Below, piece after piece: positions 28,114 to 34,045 of a stretch of DNA of 64,000 nucleotides (the stretch's first letter is position 1; every line of letters starts with the position of its first letter). The stretch covers positions 1-64,000 of the forward strand of contig QCCT01000005.1 in assembly GCA_003281165.1 (NCBI GenBank). Direction: 5' to 3'. The notes beneath the pieces were generated by a model. The model worked only from the letters and a program-made list of their open reading frames with translations, did no database searches and was not told where the DNA came from. Source of the stretch: Prochlorococcus sp. AG-347-M18. GTDB lineage: Bacteria; Cyanobacteriota; Cyanobacteriia; PCC-6307; Cyanobiaceae. Position numbers and translations under genes: made by a program.

Positions 28114-28547
28114 TATTTTTGTTTTACTAAAGGATAAACGTCTTTACATTTTGATTTTTCGTTTTCATAATCTTTGATAGCAGTATCCCATTTTGATAAA
28201 TCTGCTTCTTTCCCAGAAATATATAATTCCATTTGTGCCGAATAGGTTGCTGCTTCAATCCGACTATTGAATGAAGAATTACAAAAAAGAATACTTCCAA
28301 ATTTTTCATAGTCAGTAAAATCCCGATTTGCTGCATATTCAGCATTTGCCCTTTTCTTATCTAATGCTTTATATTCCAAATCCTCGATACTAGGTTTTGG
28401 GCGAAGCAAGAATGCCTTATAGTCAAAATCCTCAATACTAGGTCGGAGTAAGGATTGGTTCGCTTGTGCATTTAGATATGCAAAAAGTGAAAAACAAATA
28501 AGAACAACAGCAAATACTCCAATTAACCAAGTGTTAGTTTTATCCAT
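28113..28547 (-). CDS. Membrane-anchored hypothetical protein with internal repeat
   Basis: 144 residues. One N-terminal membrane segment (WLIGVFAVVLICFSLFAYL), then a soluble domain. Two near-identical stretches follow each other, RPSIEDFDYKAFL and KPSIEDLEYKALD, also visible in the DNA, so a short tandem duplication has occurred. Two cysteines (ILFCNSS and SKCKDV) could pair outside the membrane. Function unknown. It starts 3 bases after the serine recombinase stop, so the two are co-transcribed. Confidence 0.6.
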   Translation of the reverse strand: MDKTNTWLIGVFAVVLICFSLFAYLNAQANQSLLRPSIEDFDYKAFLLRPKPSIEDLEYKALDKKRANAEYAANRDFTDYEKFGSILFCNSSFNSRIEAATYSAQMELYISGKEADLSKWDTAIKDYENEKSKCKDVYPLVKQK

Positions 28548-28550
28548 TAT

Positions 28551-29138
28551 TCATACTTCCACTTTTTCATTATCAGCAATAATTCTTCTAATAGTTGCAA
28601 GTCCTAATCCAGTTTGCTCTCTGATTTCTCTATAACTATCTCCATCCTCTCTTAATCTGATTACCAATTTTTCTTTTTTATTACTTGTTTTTGGTCTTCC
28701 ACCTAAATCTCCACCAGTATTTCTTCTATGTTCTACAGAAGCATTAACTCTTTCTTGAATTAAATCTCTCTCCACCTCATTTAATCCTGTTAATAAACCA
28801 ATCAAGATAGGTGCAAACTTACCAAGTGCTTCAGTATTAACTAAACCATCAAGCGTAACCAAGTTAATACCCTCTGCTTGTAAGTCATTTAATCTGTTAA
28901 TCACTTCTCTCTGGGTACGCCCTAATCTTGAGAGAGTTGAAATTTTTAATGTATCACCCTTCCTTAATGAAGAAAGGCATTTCATAAGTTCTGGTCTTTC
29001 CTTTTCTGTCTTTCTTGTGCTTACTGTTTCAGAAAATACAAGGTCGCATCCACTCTCTTTTAGTTTCTCTACTTGAGCATCTACTGTCTGACTACCTGTA
29101 CCAGAACTAACACGAGCATACCCAATCACTTTGTTCAT
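28551..29138 (-). CDS. Serine recombinase (resolvase/invertase family)
   Basis: 195 residues with the small-resolvase layout. The catalytic domain has IGYARVSS (nucleophile Ser11), SETVSTRKTEKERPEL, and LSRLGRTQREVINRL with the conserved arginines. It is joined through a long helix (IGLLTGLNEVERDLIQERV) to a C-terminal helix-turn-helix (SYREIREQTGLGLATIRRII). In mobile replicons such enzymes resolve dimers or invert segments. An imperfect palindrome lies 3 bases before its start codon. It is the second recombinase in the element. Confidence 0.92.
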   Translation of the reverse strand: MNKVIGYARVSSGTGSQTVDAQVEKLKESGCDLVFSETVSTRKTEKERPELMKCLSSLRKGDTLKISTLSRLGRTQREVINRLNDLQAEGINLVTLDGLVNTEALGKFAPILIGLLTGLNEVERDLIQERVNASVEHRRNTGGDLGGRPKTSNKKEKLVIRLREDGDSYREIREQTGLGLATIRRIIADNEKVEV

Positions 29139-29141
29139 TTG

Positions 29142-29168
29142 TTTCAGTTACCAATACTGTTACTGAAA
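29142..29168. promoter_or_regulatory. Palindrome at resolvase start (candidate res site or operator)
   Basis: TTTCAGTTAC at the left pairs with GTTACTGAAA at the right (9 of 10), centred 17 bases before the serine recombinase start. A 12-base direct repeat, TTATTGAAACAT, at 29196-29207 and 29278-29289 lies further upstream. Serine resolvases commonly bind several inverted sites just before their own gene and repress it. Confidence 0.5.
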
Positions 29169-29277
29169 TTATAGCATAAGAGCAACCGAACACTCTTATT
29201 GAAACATTAAATTAAACGAAAATTGCTAATATTAGTAAACTTCTTGGGTACTAAAATATGTTTCCTATTCTCTAAAG

Positions 29278-29739
29278 TTATTGAAACATGATATCCCAAT
29301 TGTTTTTTCTTTCTGCCTTAAATTCCTCGCTTGGTTCAAAGTGTCTTAAGCTTCCCCCTTTTCTTTGTGTTCCATCTTTTTTGGGTTTGGCTAAATAATC
29401 TATATGTCTTTGTTTAATTGTGTCACTTACTTCTTTGCTACTAAAGATAAAAAAGTTAGGTAATACATCATCTTCTCCAACTTCAACAACAACATACCAT
29501 AGTTTCTCAAAAGCTTGTTCATTTTTTAATCCCATTAACCAAGAACTTTTCTTTCCATCAATAGTTCTTGTTTTAACTTGAATATTGACCGTGTTTAAGC
29601 TATTTGGTTCAGTTGCAATAACATCTATTAATGTTTGTCCGTCATCTGTTTTACCTGCGATATACCCCCTCTGAGCTAACTGAGCTAATACATAAAACTC
29701 ACCTGCATTTCCTAGGTTCTTATTCTTATTTGCTTCCAT
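29278..29739 (-). CDS. PD-(D/E)XK nuclease-like protein
   Basis: 153 residues. The order NLGNAGEFYVLAQLAQRGY (Glu14), DVIAT (Asp near 39), and NIQVKTR (Q-x-K near 53-55) is that of Holliday-junction-resolvase and restriction-like PD-(D/E)XK domains. There, a glutamate on helix 1 and a D...(E/Q)xK pair hold the metal. The rest of the protein has WYVVVEVGED and a C-terminal basic tail. It could be a restriction-type, repair or resolvase-type nuclease. No methyltransferase is nearby. The ATG follows directly on repeat copy A's T run. Confidence 0.55.
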   Translation of the reverse strand: MEANKNKNLGNAGEFYVLAQLAQRGYIAGKTDDGQTLIDVIATEPNSLNTVNIQVKTRTIDGKKSSWLMGLKNEQAFEKLWYVVVEVGEDDVLPNFFIFSSKEVSDTIKQRHIDYLAKPKKDGTQRKGGSLRHFEPSEEFKAERKNNWDIMFQ

Positions 29740-29783
29740 AAAAAAAGGAGCTAATTGCCCCTTATTTTAGATCGACTGTCAAT
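29740..29783 (-). repeat. 44-bp cassette leader repeat, copy A
   Basis: Read on the minus strand: ATTGACAGTCGATCTAAAAT, then a hairpin GGGGC-AATTA-GCTCC, then seven T, then directly the ATG of the nuclease-like gene. Copies C and D are nearly identical and copy B keeps the pattern with a different stem. Confidence 0.85.
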
Positions 29784-29794
29784 TTTTAAAAATA

Positions 29795-30013
29795 TCAACT
29801 TTCCGTTGCCATATCAATTACACCTATCTTTGCACAATAATCAAAAACAGCTATACCTTCTAAACCAGAATATTCTTCTAATTTTTTTACTTTTTCTACA
29901 TTTAATTGGTCATTTTTTAGAGAGAGACAAAGTTGTTTCCCTTTGAAATTTTTATAAACAGGTGTTAAAGCAATTAAGACAACTAGGCACAACGAAGCAA
30001 ATAAGCGTTTCAT
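29795..30013 (-). CDS. Small secreted protein with MKRL signal peptide
   Basis: 72 residues. Signal-peptide-like start MKRLFASLCLVVLIALTPV, then a short soluble part with two cysteines (KQLCLSLKN and FDYCAKIG). The start codon follows the stop of the preceding gene with no gap (TAA then ATG). Its first bases resemble the starts of the genes at 31670 and 32351. Function unknown. Confidence 0.6.
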   Translation of the reverse strand: MKRLFASLCLVVLIALTPVYKNFKGKQLCLSLKNDQLNVEKVKKLEEYSGLEGIAVFDYCAKIGVIDMATES

Positions 30014-30160
30014 TTAACCCATCCATTCCCAAAATCTAAAATTAAATAGATTTTTCTTTGGCTTGTTTTTCTTTCGTTCTAATTGCTCTTGTTTTTTTTG
30101 TTTAACTTTTTCTGGGTCTTTTTTGTAATTGTCTACAAAATCTTTAAAATCGTCTTTCAT
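30014..30160 (-). CDS. Small Lys/Glu-rich hypothetical protein
   Basis: 48 residues: MKDDFKDFVDNYKKDPEKV, then a run of Lys, Gln and Glu (KQKKQEQLERKKNKPKK), then NLFNFRFWEWMG. Its ATG overlaps the stop of the 201-residue gene (ATGA) and its own stop touches the next ATG, so three genes are packed as one operon. No family recognised. Confidence 0.5.
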   Translation of the reverse strand: MKDDFKDFVDNYKKDPEKVKQKKQEQLERKKNKPKKNLFNFRFWEWMG

Positions 30161-30762
30161 AATTTCTCTCTTTTGAAATTGTAGTAGTGCATAGTAGTTC
30201 CGTTTTGAGCTAGATCCTGATTAACTACGTGCGAAATCATCTCCCATCCATCATCTCCAAGTTTGTTTAAAATCTCAGGTAATGTTGGAACATCTTTAGA
30301 AGAGAAATTATCTGACCAACCCCTAACTCTCTCGCCGTCAATATCTAGAAGATTTATTTCTTGAGTTATACCTCTACCCTTGTAATCAAGTCGTATATGT
30401 TTGTAATCCCATCTTTTTATTCCTCTTTCTTTGAATGTATTTAATAGTGCTTCTCGTTCAGCTTTCGCCTTTTCAATTTGTTCCTGTCGCTCTTCTTTTC
30501 TTTTATTTTCTTCTGCCTCTAATTCCTCTTTAGAAACTTGGACTTTTGGTTGTGCTGCTGCTATCGCTTTTGCAAGTGCTTCTGGATCTTTTAATTGTTC
30601 CACTCTTTCCATAGATATTCTGCTCACAACTTTTCCATTTGAATTTTTTAATTCAAAATTATTCCCTCTTTGTCCAGATCTATTTTCATCTGCTATTTCT
30701 CTGCTTGAAATTTCTTTTCTAATAAGTGCTGCTTCAACAGCAGCGTCAAAATTACTCAACAT
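30157..30762 (-). CDS. Coiled-coil protein with DUF4177-like C-terminus
   Basis: 201 residues. The middle (about 75-110) is a highly charged Glu/Lys/Arg coiled coil. The C-terminus has LPEILNKLGDDGWEMISHVVN followed by HYYNFKREKL. This is the typical pattern of DUF4177-type domains (L-N-x-L-G-x-x-G-W-E then a strand ending in F-K-R). No signal peptide or membrane segment. Function unknown. First gene of an overlapping three-gene set. Confidence 0.6.
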   Translation of the reverse strand: MLSNFDAAVEAALIRKEISSREIADENRSGQRGNNFELKNSNGKVVSRISMERVEQLKDPEALAKAIAAAQPKVQVSKEELEAEENKRKEERQEQIEKAKAEREALLNTFKERGIKRWDYKHIRLDYKGRGITQEINLLDIDGERVRGWSDNFSSKDVPTLPEILNKLGDDGWEMISHVVNQDLAQNGTTMHYYNFKREKL

Positions 30763-30883
30763 TTTTTGTCTTTAAAGTTAATTAATTTTTAGCATTAAAA
30801 AATTTAGAATAAATGTTTTATTAAATTCTTTATCAGTCATTTAAATGTCTCTAGTCCATTGATTTTGCATATAGTTTCATAAG

Positions 30884-30979
30884 TCATCTTATAAAGTAAA
30901 TAATTCCACCAACAAAAGTGCTTCCTACAAGTAGCAAGACCATAAGAAGTGCAATTAATTTTGGTAAGCTACCAATCAT
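30884..30979 (-). CDS. 31-residue membrane peptide
   Basis: MIGSLPKLIALLMVLLLVG followed by STFVGGIIYFIR: almost entirely one hydrophobic helix. Its ATG overlaps the stop of the preceding 28-residue gene (ATGA). It could be a small regulatory or holin/toxin-like membrane peptide. No family recognised. The region 30763-30883 between it and the next gene shows nothing else I can call. Confidence 0.45.
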   Translation of the reverse strand: MIGSLPKLIALLMVLLLVGSTFVGGIIYFIR

Positions 30980-31062
30980 TTTTTTCTATTTTTTATATTG
31001 AAAAATAAGTTTGTGTAATTCGCAATCACTAATAACAGCAAAAGAAATGTATTAATGGACAT
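30976..31062 (-). CDS. 28-residue membrane peptide behind repeat B
   Basis: MSINTFLLLLLVIANYTNLF then a basic tail FNIKNRKK. It starts one base after the T run of repeat copy B, the same position as the starts behind copies A, C and D. It is coupled to the next small membrane gene by a 4-base overlap. The repeat placement and overlap support expression. Confidence 0.45.
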   Translation of the reverse strand: MSINTFLLLLLVIANYTNLFFNIKNRKK

Positions 31063-31063
31063 T

Positions 31064-31109
31064 AAAAAAAGAGGGTAGTTATACCCCCTAATGTAGATCG
31101 ACTGTCAAT
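31064..31109 (-). repeat. 46-bp cassette leader repeat, copy B (variant stem)
   Basis: Minus strand: ATTGACAGTCGATCTA is conserved, but the hairpin is GGGTA-TAAC-TACCC followed by TC and seven T. The stem sequence has changed on both sides while pairing and the T run are kept. Confidence 0.8.
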
Positions 31110-31123
31110 AAATTTCCTTTTGC

Positions 31124-31252
31124 TCAATAGTGTGGTGGTTCTGATTCTTCTGGAGGGAAATAGGTATCCTCATCATTATCTTTTTTCTTCTTTCTGAAAT
31201 ATTCTTCGGATGGATCTAATCCATCATTATCGTAATTGCGTTCCTTCTCCAT
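31124..31252 (-). CDS. Small acidic hypothetical protein
   Basis: 42 residues: MEKERNYDNDGLDPSEEYFR, a KKKK stretch, then an acidic, proline-rich end (PPEESEPPHY). Soluble and probably unstructured. It begins 4 bases after the stop of the decayed signal-peptide remnant. No family recognised. Confidence 0.45.
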   Translation of the reverse strand: MEKERNYDNDGLDPSEEYFRKKKKDNDEDTYFPPEESEPPHY

Positions 31253-31256
31253 TTAT

Positions 31257-31289
31257 TTAATGCAGCAATGCAAGTAGTAAGTGTTTCAT
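31257..31289 (-). pseudogene. Remnant of an MKRLLLALL signal-peptide gene start
   Basis: Reads MKHLLLALLH then stop. The DNA ATGAAACACTTACTACTTGC differs by one base from the start of the intact secreted-protein gene at 32351. It directly follows the stop of the 126-residue gene (TAA then ATG). Best read as the broken 5' end of a former cassette gene. Confidence 0.6.
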
Positions 31290-31670
31290 TTAATTCCACC
31301 CATAACAAAACTTTCTTCTTGTATTAAGGTCGCTTCCACGACAAGTGTCTAGAGCCATTTTTCTATAATCTTCCCTTTCTTTTCTTGTAAGTTTTCTATA
31401 GCTACATTTTGTACCTGCTGTACTTGGGAAATAAGAATATTGTTTATTAGTTTGCTCTGGATATAAATATACCTCTGGAAATTTATATTTATCATCTCCA
31501 TAATCTGCAAACTTCATAACCCTGCCTGCTTTGAATGAAATTAAATGTTTTGGCTCATTATCTAAACAGCGAACTTCTATTCCTTTATTAAAAAAAGGAT
31601 AAATATATATCCCTGCATTAGCTGTAGGAATTAAACCTAATAAAAAAGATGCAAGTATTAAACGTTTCAT
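31290..31670 (-). CDS. Secreted cysteine-containing protein
   Basis: 126 residues. Signal peptide MKRLILASFLLGLIPTANA with a cleavage site after ANA. The mature part has four cysteines (VRCLDN, TKCSYR, DTCRGS, KFCYGW), suggesting two disulfide bonds outside the cytoplasm. No family recognised. Its ATG overlaps the stop of the upstream membrane protein by 4 bases. Confidence 0.65.
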   Translation of the reverse strand: MKRLILASFLLGLIPTANAGIYIYPFFNKGIEVRCLDNEPKHLISFKAGRVMKFADYGDDKYKFPEVYLYPEQTNKQYSYFPSTAGTKCSYRKLTRKEREDYRKMALDTCRGSDLNTRRKFCYGWN

Positions 31671-31945
31671 TCCTTTTTTGCTACCTCAGCCAAAACAGTC
31701 CACGCTATATAAGAAAATATTATGCTTCCGACTAATTGAGTATCGCTTAACTCATTGCTATATCTAATGAAATGTTTCTCGCATTGATAACCACTTTTCA
31801 ATCCTTCTTTTTTTAAATATTCAGTATCACTGCATGCTTCATAAATTAGATTTTCTCTTTGATCGCTCAGAAGCATTACAAAAAAGATTCCTGTTAAGGA
31901 AGCTAAAATAATTCTCTGCCACCACTTTCTATAGTATTTATCCAA
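31667..31945 (-). CDS. Two-helix membrane hypothetical protein
   Basis: 92 residues. Hydrophobic segments at about 12-27 (IILASLTGIFFVMLLS) and 71-87 (LVGSIIFSYIAWTVLAE) flank a loop with two cysteines (YEACSD and YQCEKH) that would lie outside if they pair. Coupled to the secreted protein downstream by a 4-base overlap. Function unknown. Confidence 0.55.
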   Translation of the reverse strand: MDKYYRKWWQRIILASLTGIFFVMLLSDQRENLIYEACSDTEYLKKEGLKSGYQCEKHFIRYSNELSDTQLVGSIIFSYIAWTVLAEVAKKE

Positions 31946-31976
31946 GTATTGATTTTTTAAATAACCTTATTTAATA

Positions 31977-32351
31977 CTAATCTTTAATTCTTTGCCACCC
32001 GTCTTTACTACATTTTCCATATCCATAATCTATGGAAGAGTATCGAAGTGGTGAAGGTTTAGGGTTGGCTTTATTTACCGATTGTATATGCTCTTCTGAA
32101 CAGTAATAACTATTAGCAACTTTGATAACGTCTTTACTAATTATTGCTGCTTTAATATTTGTTTTCATAAAACAACCTCTTGCTTCTATGTCGCACTTAG
32201 GTTCAGGAGCATTAGTGAAATAATAAAAAGTTTTATTAGCATCAATTATTCCTGAAATAGAAAATGGAGGTCTTTCTCTTGTATAGATCGTATATTTCTC
32301 TGCTAGTACAGGACTAGAAAATAATAAAAGTGCAAGTAGTAAGCGTTTCAT
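31977..32351 (-). CDS. Secreted cysteine-rich protein with MKRL signal peptide
   Basis: 124 residues. Signal peptide MKRLLLALLLFSSPVLA, cleavage after VLA. The mature part has five cysteines (PKCDIE, RGCFMK, YYCSEE, GKCSKD among them). No family recognised. Its ATG overlaps the stop of the upstream 111-residue gene (ATGA). The signal-peptide DNA is nearly the same as that of the 31257-31289 remnant, pointing to duplication within the element. Confidence 0.62.
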   Translation of the reverse strand: MKRLLLALLLFSSPVLAEKYTIYTRERPPFSISGIIDANKTFYYFTNAPEPKCDIEARGCFMKTNIKAAIISKDVIKVANSYYCSEEHIQSVNKANPKPSPLRYSSIDYGYGKCSKDGWQRIKD

Positions 32352-32683
32352 TTATCTAATTTAGATATATTGTCCCAACTTGGCTTCTTACCTACTTTTT
32401 TAATTAATTCCTTCCTTTCCTCAGGAGTTAAAGGTTTATCATCAATTACCTTTTTAAAATTACTAGAACCTTCTGGATCAATTGCATTTTGCTTCTCACC
32501 AATCTGTCTAATATATTTTCTTAGCTTTTTATCTGGCAAACCAGCAACTGCTATTAAGGCAGCAAAACTAAATAAGAAACCGCCTACAAACCACAAAAAT
32601 CCGTTATAACCTTTTTCTTCAGCAACATTTAAACAATATAAACCAGTTATAAAAAATACAACTAGTGAAATGATAAAAACCAT
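32348..32683 (-). CDS. Two-helix membrane protein behind repeat C
   Basis: 111 residues. Two adjacent membrane helices (VFIISLVVFFITGLYCLNV and GFLWFVGGFLFSFAALIAVAG) are followed by a charged cytoplasmic tail with TPEERKELIKKVGKKPSW. The layout resembles small superinfection- or stress-type membrane proteins, but I recognise no family. The ATG directly follows the T run of repeat copy C. Confidence 0.55.
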   Translation of the reverse strand: MVFIISLVVFFITGLYCLNVAEEKGYNGFLWFVGGFLFSFAALIAVAGLPDKKLRKYIRQIGEKQNAIDPEGSSNFKKVIDDKPLTPEERKELIKKVGKKPSWDNISKLDK

Positions 32684-32727
32684 AAAAAAAGGAGCTAATT
32701 GCCCCTAATTTTAGATCGACTGTCAAT
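32684..32727 (-). repeat. 44-bp cassette leader repeat, copy C
   Basis: Minus strand: ATTGACAGTCGATCTAAAAT, hairpin GGGGC-AATTA-GCTCC, seven T, then ATG of the 111-residue gene. It touches the stop codon of the DUF3764-like gene by one base. Confidence 0.85.
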
Positions 32728-33005
32728 TAAAAGTAGCTTGATATAACAGTCGAATCATAAATATGACCTGCACTCTCAATTAATGGTTTGACTTCTGGAT
32801 CTTTAAACATAGCTATTGCTTTACCTTCTTCACCCTGCTCAATGACAATTACACTGGTTGGATCATCTTTATTTACACCTTTGTATAAGCATGTCATTCC
32901 AGTTTCTTTCATCATTTTTATATTTTCTTCGCTGTCATAAACAGCAGCCCATTCTTCATAAGGGACACTAATTTTGAATGTAAAAACAGTAGTTTCAAGA
33001 GACAT
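32727..33005 (-). CDS. DUF3764-like protein (ABM-type alpha/beta barrel)
   Basis: 92 residues: TVFTFKISVPYEEWAAVYDS, then EENIKMMKETGMTCLYKGV, PTSVIVIEQGEEGKAIAMF, ending HIYDSTVISSYF. The strand-helix-strand order and the VYDS/SSYF ends match DUF3764, a small family I associate with marine picocyanobacteria and with the dimeric alpha/beta-barrel fold. Function is unknown. It forms its own cassette between repeat copies D and C. Confidence 0.6.
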   Translation of the reverse strand: MSLETTVFTFKISVPYEEWAAVYDSEENIKMMKETGMTCLYKGVNKDDPTSVIVIEQGEEGKAIAMFKDPEVKPLIESAGHIYDSTVISSYF

Positions 33006-33049
33006 AAAAAAAGGAGCTAATTGCTCCTCATTTTAGATTGACTGTCAAT
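33006..33049 (-). repeat. 44-bp cassette leader repeat, copy D
   Basis: Minus strand: the 13-base palindrome ATTGACAGTCAAT is perfect here (one mismatch in the other copies), then CTAAAATGA, hairpin GGAGC-AATTA-GCTCC, seven T and directly the ATG at 33005. Upstream on this strand there is no gene for it to terminate. Confidence 0.85.
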
Positions 33050-33111
33050 AATATATTTTTGTTGCAGGCATTTTTAACCATGCTATATTTTTATAAAGTT
33101 GTCCCCGAGAA

Positions 33112-33277
33112 CTTGTAACTAGGTTAGAAGCCGGCACCCCAAGCTGCGTTACAAGCTATTTAAAGTCAGCGATGACACAGTGGTAAGAAATTTATTTTCT
33201 GAGAGTTCGGGTTAAATGGAAACCTTTAAGGTAGGCGTGGTGAACTTGGGATTTTAACCACCAAAGTCATGAACTTT
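33112..33277 (+). ncRNA. Candidate structured leader RNA, Downstream-peptide/glutamine-riboswitch-like
   Basis: Two structured modules. The first is a perfect 8-bp helix CTTGTAAC (33112-33119) with GTTACAAG (33148-33155), enclosing GGTTAGAAGCCGGCACCCC. The second is a helix AGTTC (33204-33208) with GAACT (33242-33246), enclosing a hairpin GGTT/AACC (33210-33224) and GGTAGGCG (33230-33237). A second TGAACTT at 33270-33276 could take the same partner. GTGGT (33237-33241) with ACCAC (33257-33261) competes with it. The outer-helix, inner-hairpin and GUAGG order recalls the glutamine riboswitch and Downstream-peptide classes of picocyanobacteria. It leads into the gene at 33318. The class is inference. 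Confidence 0.45.
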
Positions 33278-33317
33278 GATGAGCAACTGAAATATACAAA
33301 TTAACTTTAAAAATATT

Positions 33318-33761
33318 ATGAGAAAGAGTACTTCTTTCCCCTTGTTTACACGAGGTAAGTTGGTTGACGTTGCAAAATATGTTGAACCAACTGTTAGACA
33401 CAATCGTCCAACACATGGATATGCAGTTGGTATAGTCGAACGGAATAGTGAACGACATACTGTTCTTATTCCATATGAAGAGTTTCCAAAAGATAAAATT
33501 CCTAAATTTTTAAATAAGGAATTTAACGTGAAACCAACTAATTACGGACTAAGGACATCTTTATCAATTCAAGACGTTGAGGATCTCAAAGAAGCCGATG
33601 AGTTGATTGCTGTTAATTTGCAGAACTTTGAAAATCGAGTTAATGAGAAATTCGAGGAGCTCAAAGAATGGCTTATTAGAGTTGATCTAGATTTAAACAA
33701 ATTTAGAGAGGTTTTTAAAATTTGGAATGGTTACGATAACCACTCCATACCAAAGGACTAA
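33318..33761 (+). CDS. Hypothetical protein behind structured leader
   Basis: 147 residues. The N-terminal half (GKLVDVAKYVEPTVRHNRPTHGYAVGIVERNSERHTVLIPY) looks like a small beta domain. The C-terminal half is helical and charged (VNEKFEELKEWLIRVDLDLNKFREVFK). No signal peptide. I do not recognise a family. It is the first of two plus-strand genes ending at a strong terminator, and the only cargo genes on that strand apart from the Rep cluster. Confidence 0.6.
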   Translation: MRKSTSFPLFTRGKLVDVAKYVEPTVRHNRPTHGYAVGIVERNSERHTVLIPYEEFPKDKIPKFLNKEFNVKPTNYGLRTSLSIQDVEDLKEADELIAVNLQNFENRVNEKFEELKEWLIRVDLDLNKFREVFKIWNGYDNHSIPKD

Positions 33762-33766
33762 GATAC

Positions 33767-33964
33767 TTGACTAACGATCTCGAAAAGATAGTGAAAGAAC
33801 TTTTAAAAACTTCTAAAGCTATTAAGTCCAAAAAGTGGAACTCTTTTCAAGAGCTTAGAAAACTTCTTATTCAAGAATCCCAGCTCATGATTAAGTTAGT
33901 CATGGTCATGGGTTTTGACTTAAGCATCAGAAATCCATTTTTTGTAAATAGGAACGACTCCTAA
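33767..33964 (+). CDS. Small helical hypothetical protein
   Basis: 65 residues from a TTG at 33767, 5 bases after the previous stop: TNDLEKIVKELLKTSKAIKS, then LRKLLIQESQLMIKLVMVMGF and RNPFFVNRNDS. Alternative starts further in would remove the first helix. Likely co-translated with the preceding gene. No family recognised. Confidence 0.5.
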   Translation: MTNDLEKIVKELLKTSKAIKSKKWNSFQELRKLLIQESQLMIKLVMVMGFDLSIRNPFFVNRNDS

Positions 33965-33987
33965 TCGTTCTTAAAGCAAATAAACTA

Positions 33988-34017
33988 GAGCTGTTTTGAA
34001 AAAGCAGCTCTTTTTTT
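33988..34017 (+). terminator. Rho-independent terminator
   Basis: GAGCTG (33988-33993), an 11-base loop, CAGCTC (34005-34010), then seven T. It ends the plus-strand pair that starts at 33318. Confidence 0.85.
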
Positions 34018-34045
34018 GTAAATAGGAAGCGTTTCATTTTTTGGG

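Noticed and set aside
29740..33049. CRISPR array
   Set aside because: Only four repeats, spaced 0.3-1.6 kb apart with genes between, and no cas genes.
33930..34037. Minus-strand ORF starting MKRFLF
   Set aside because: It reads through the terminator and shares only the first few codons with the MKRL genes; more likely a remnant start than a gene.
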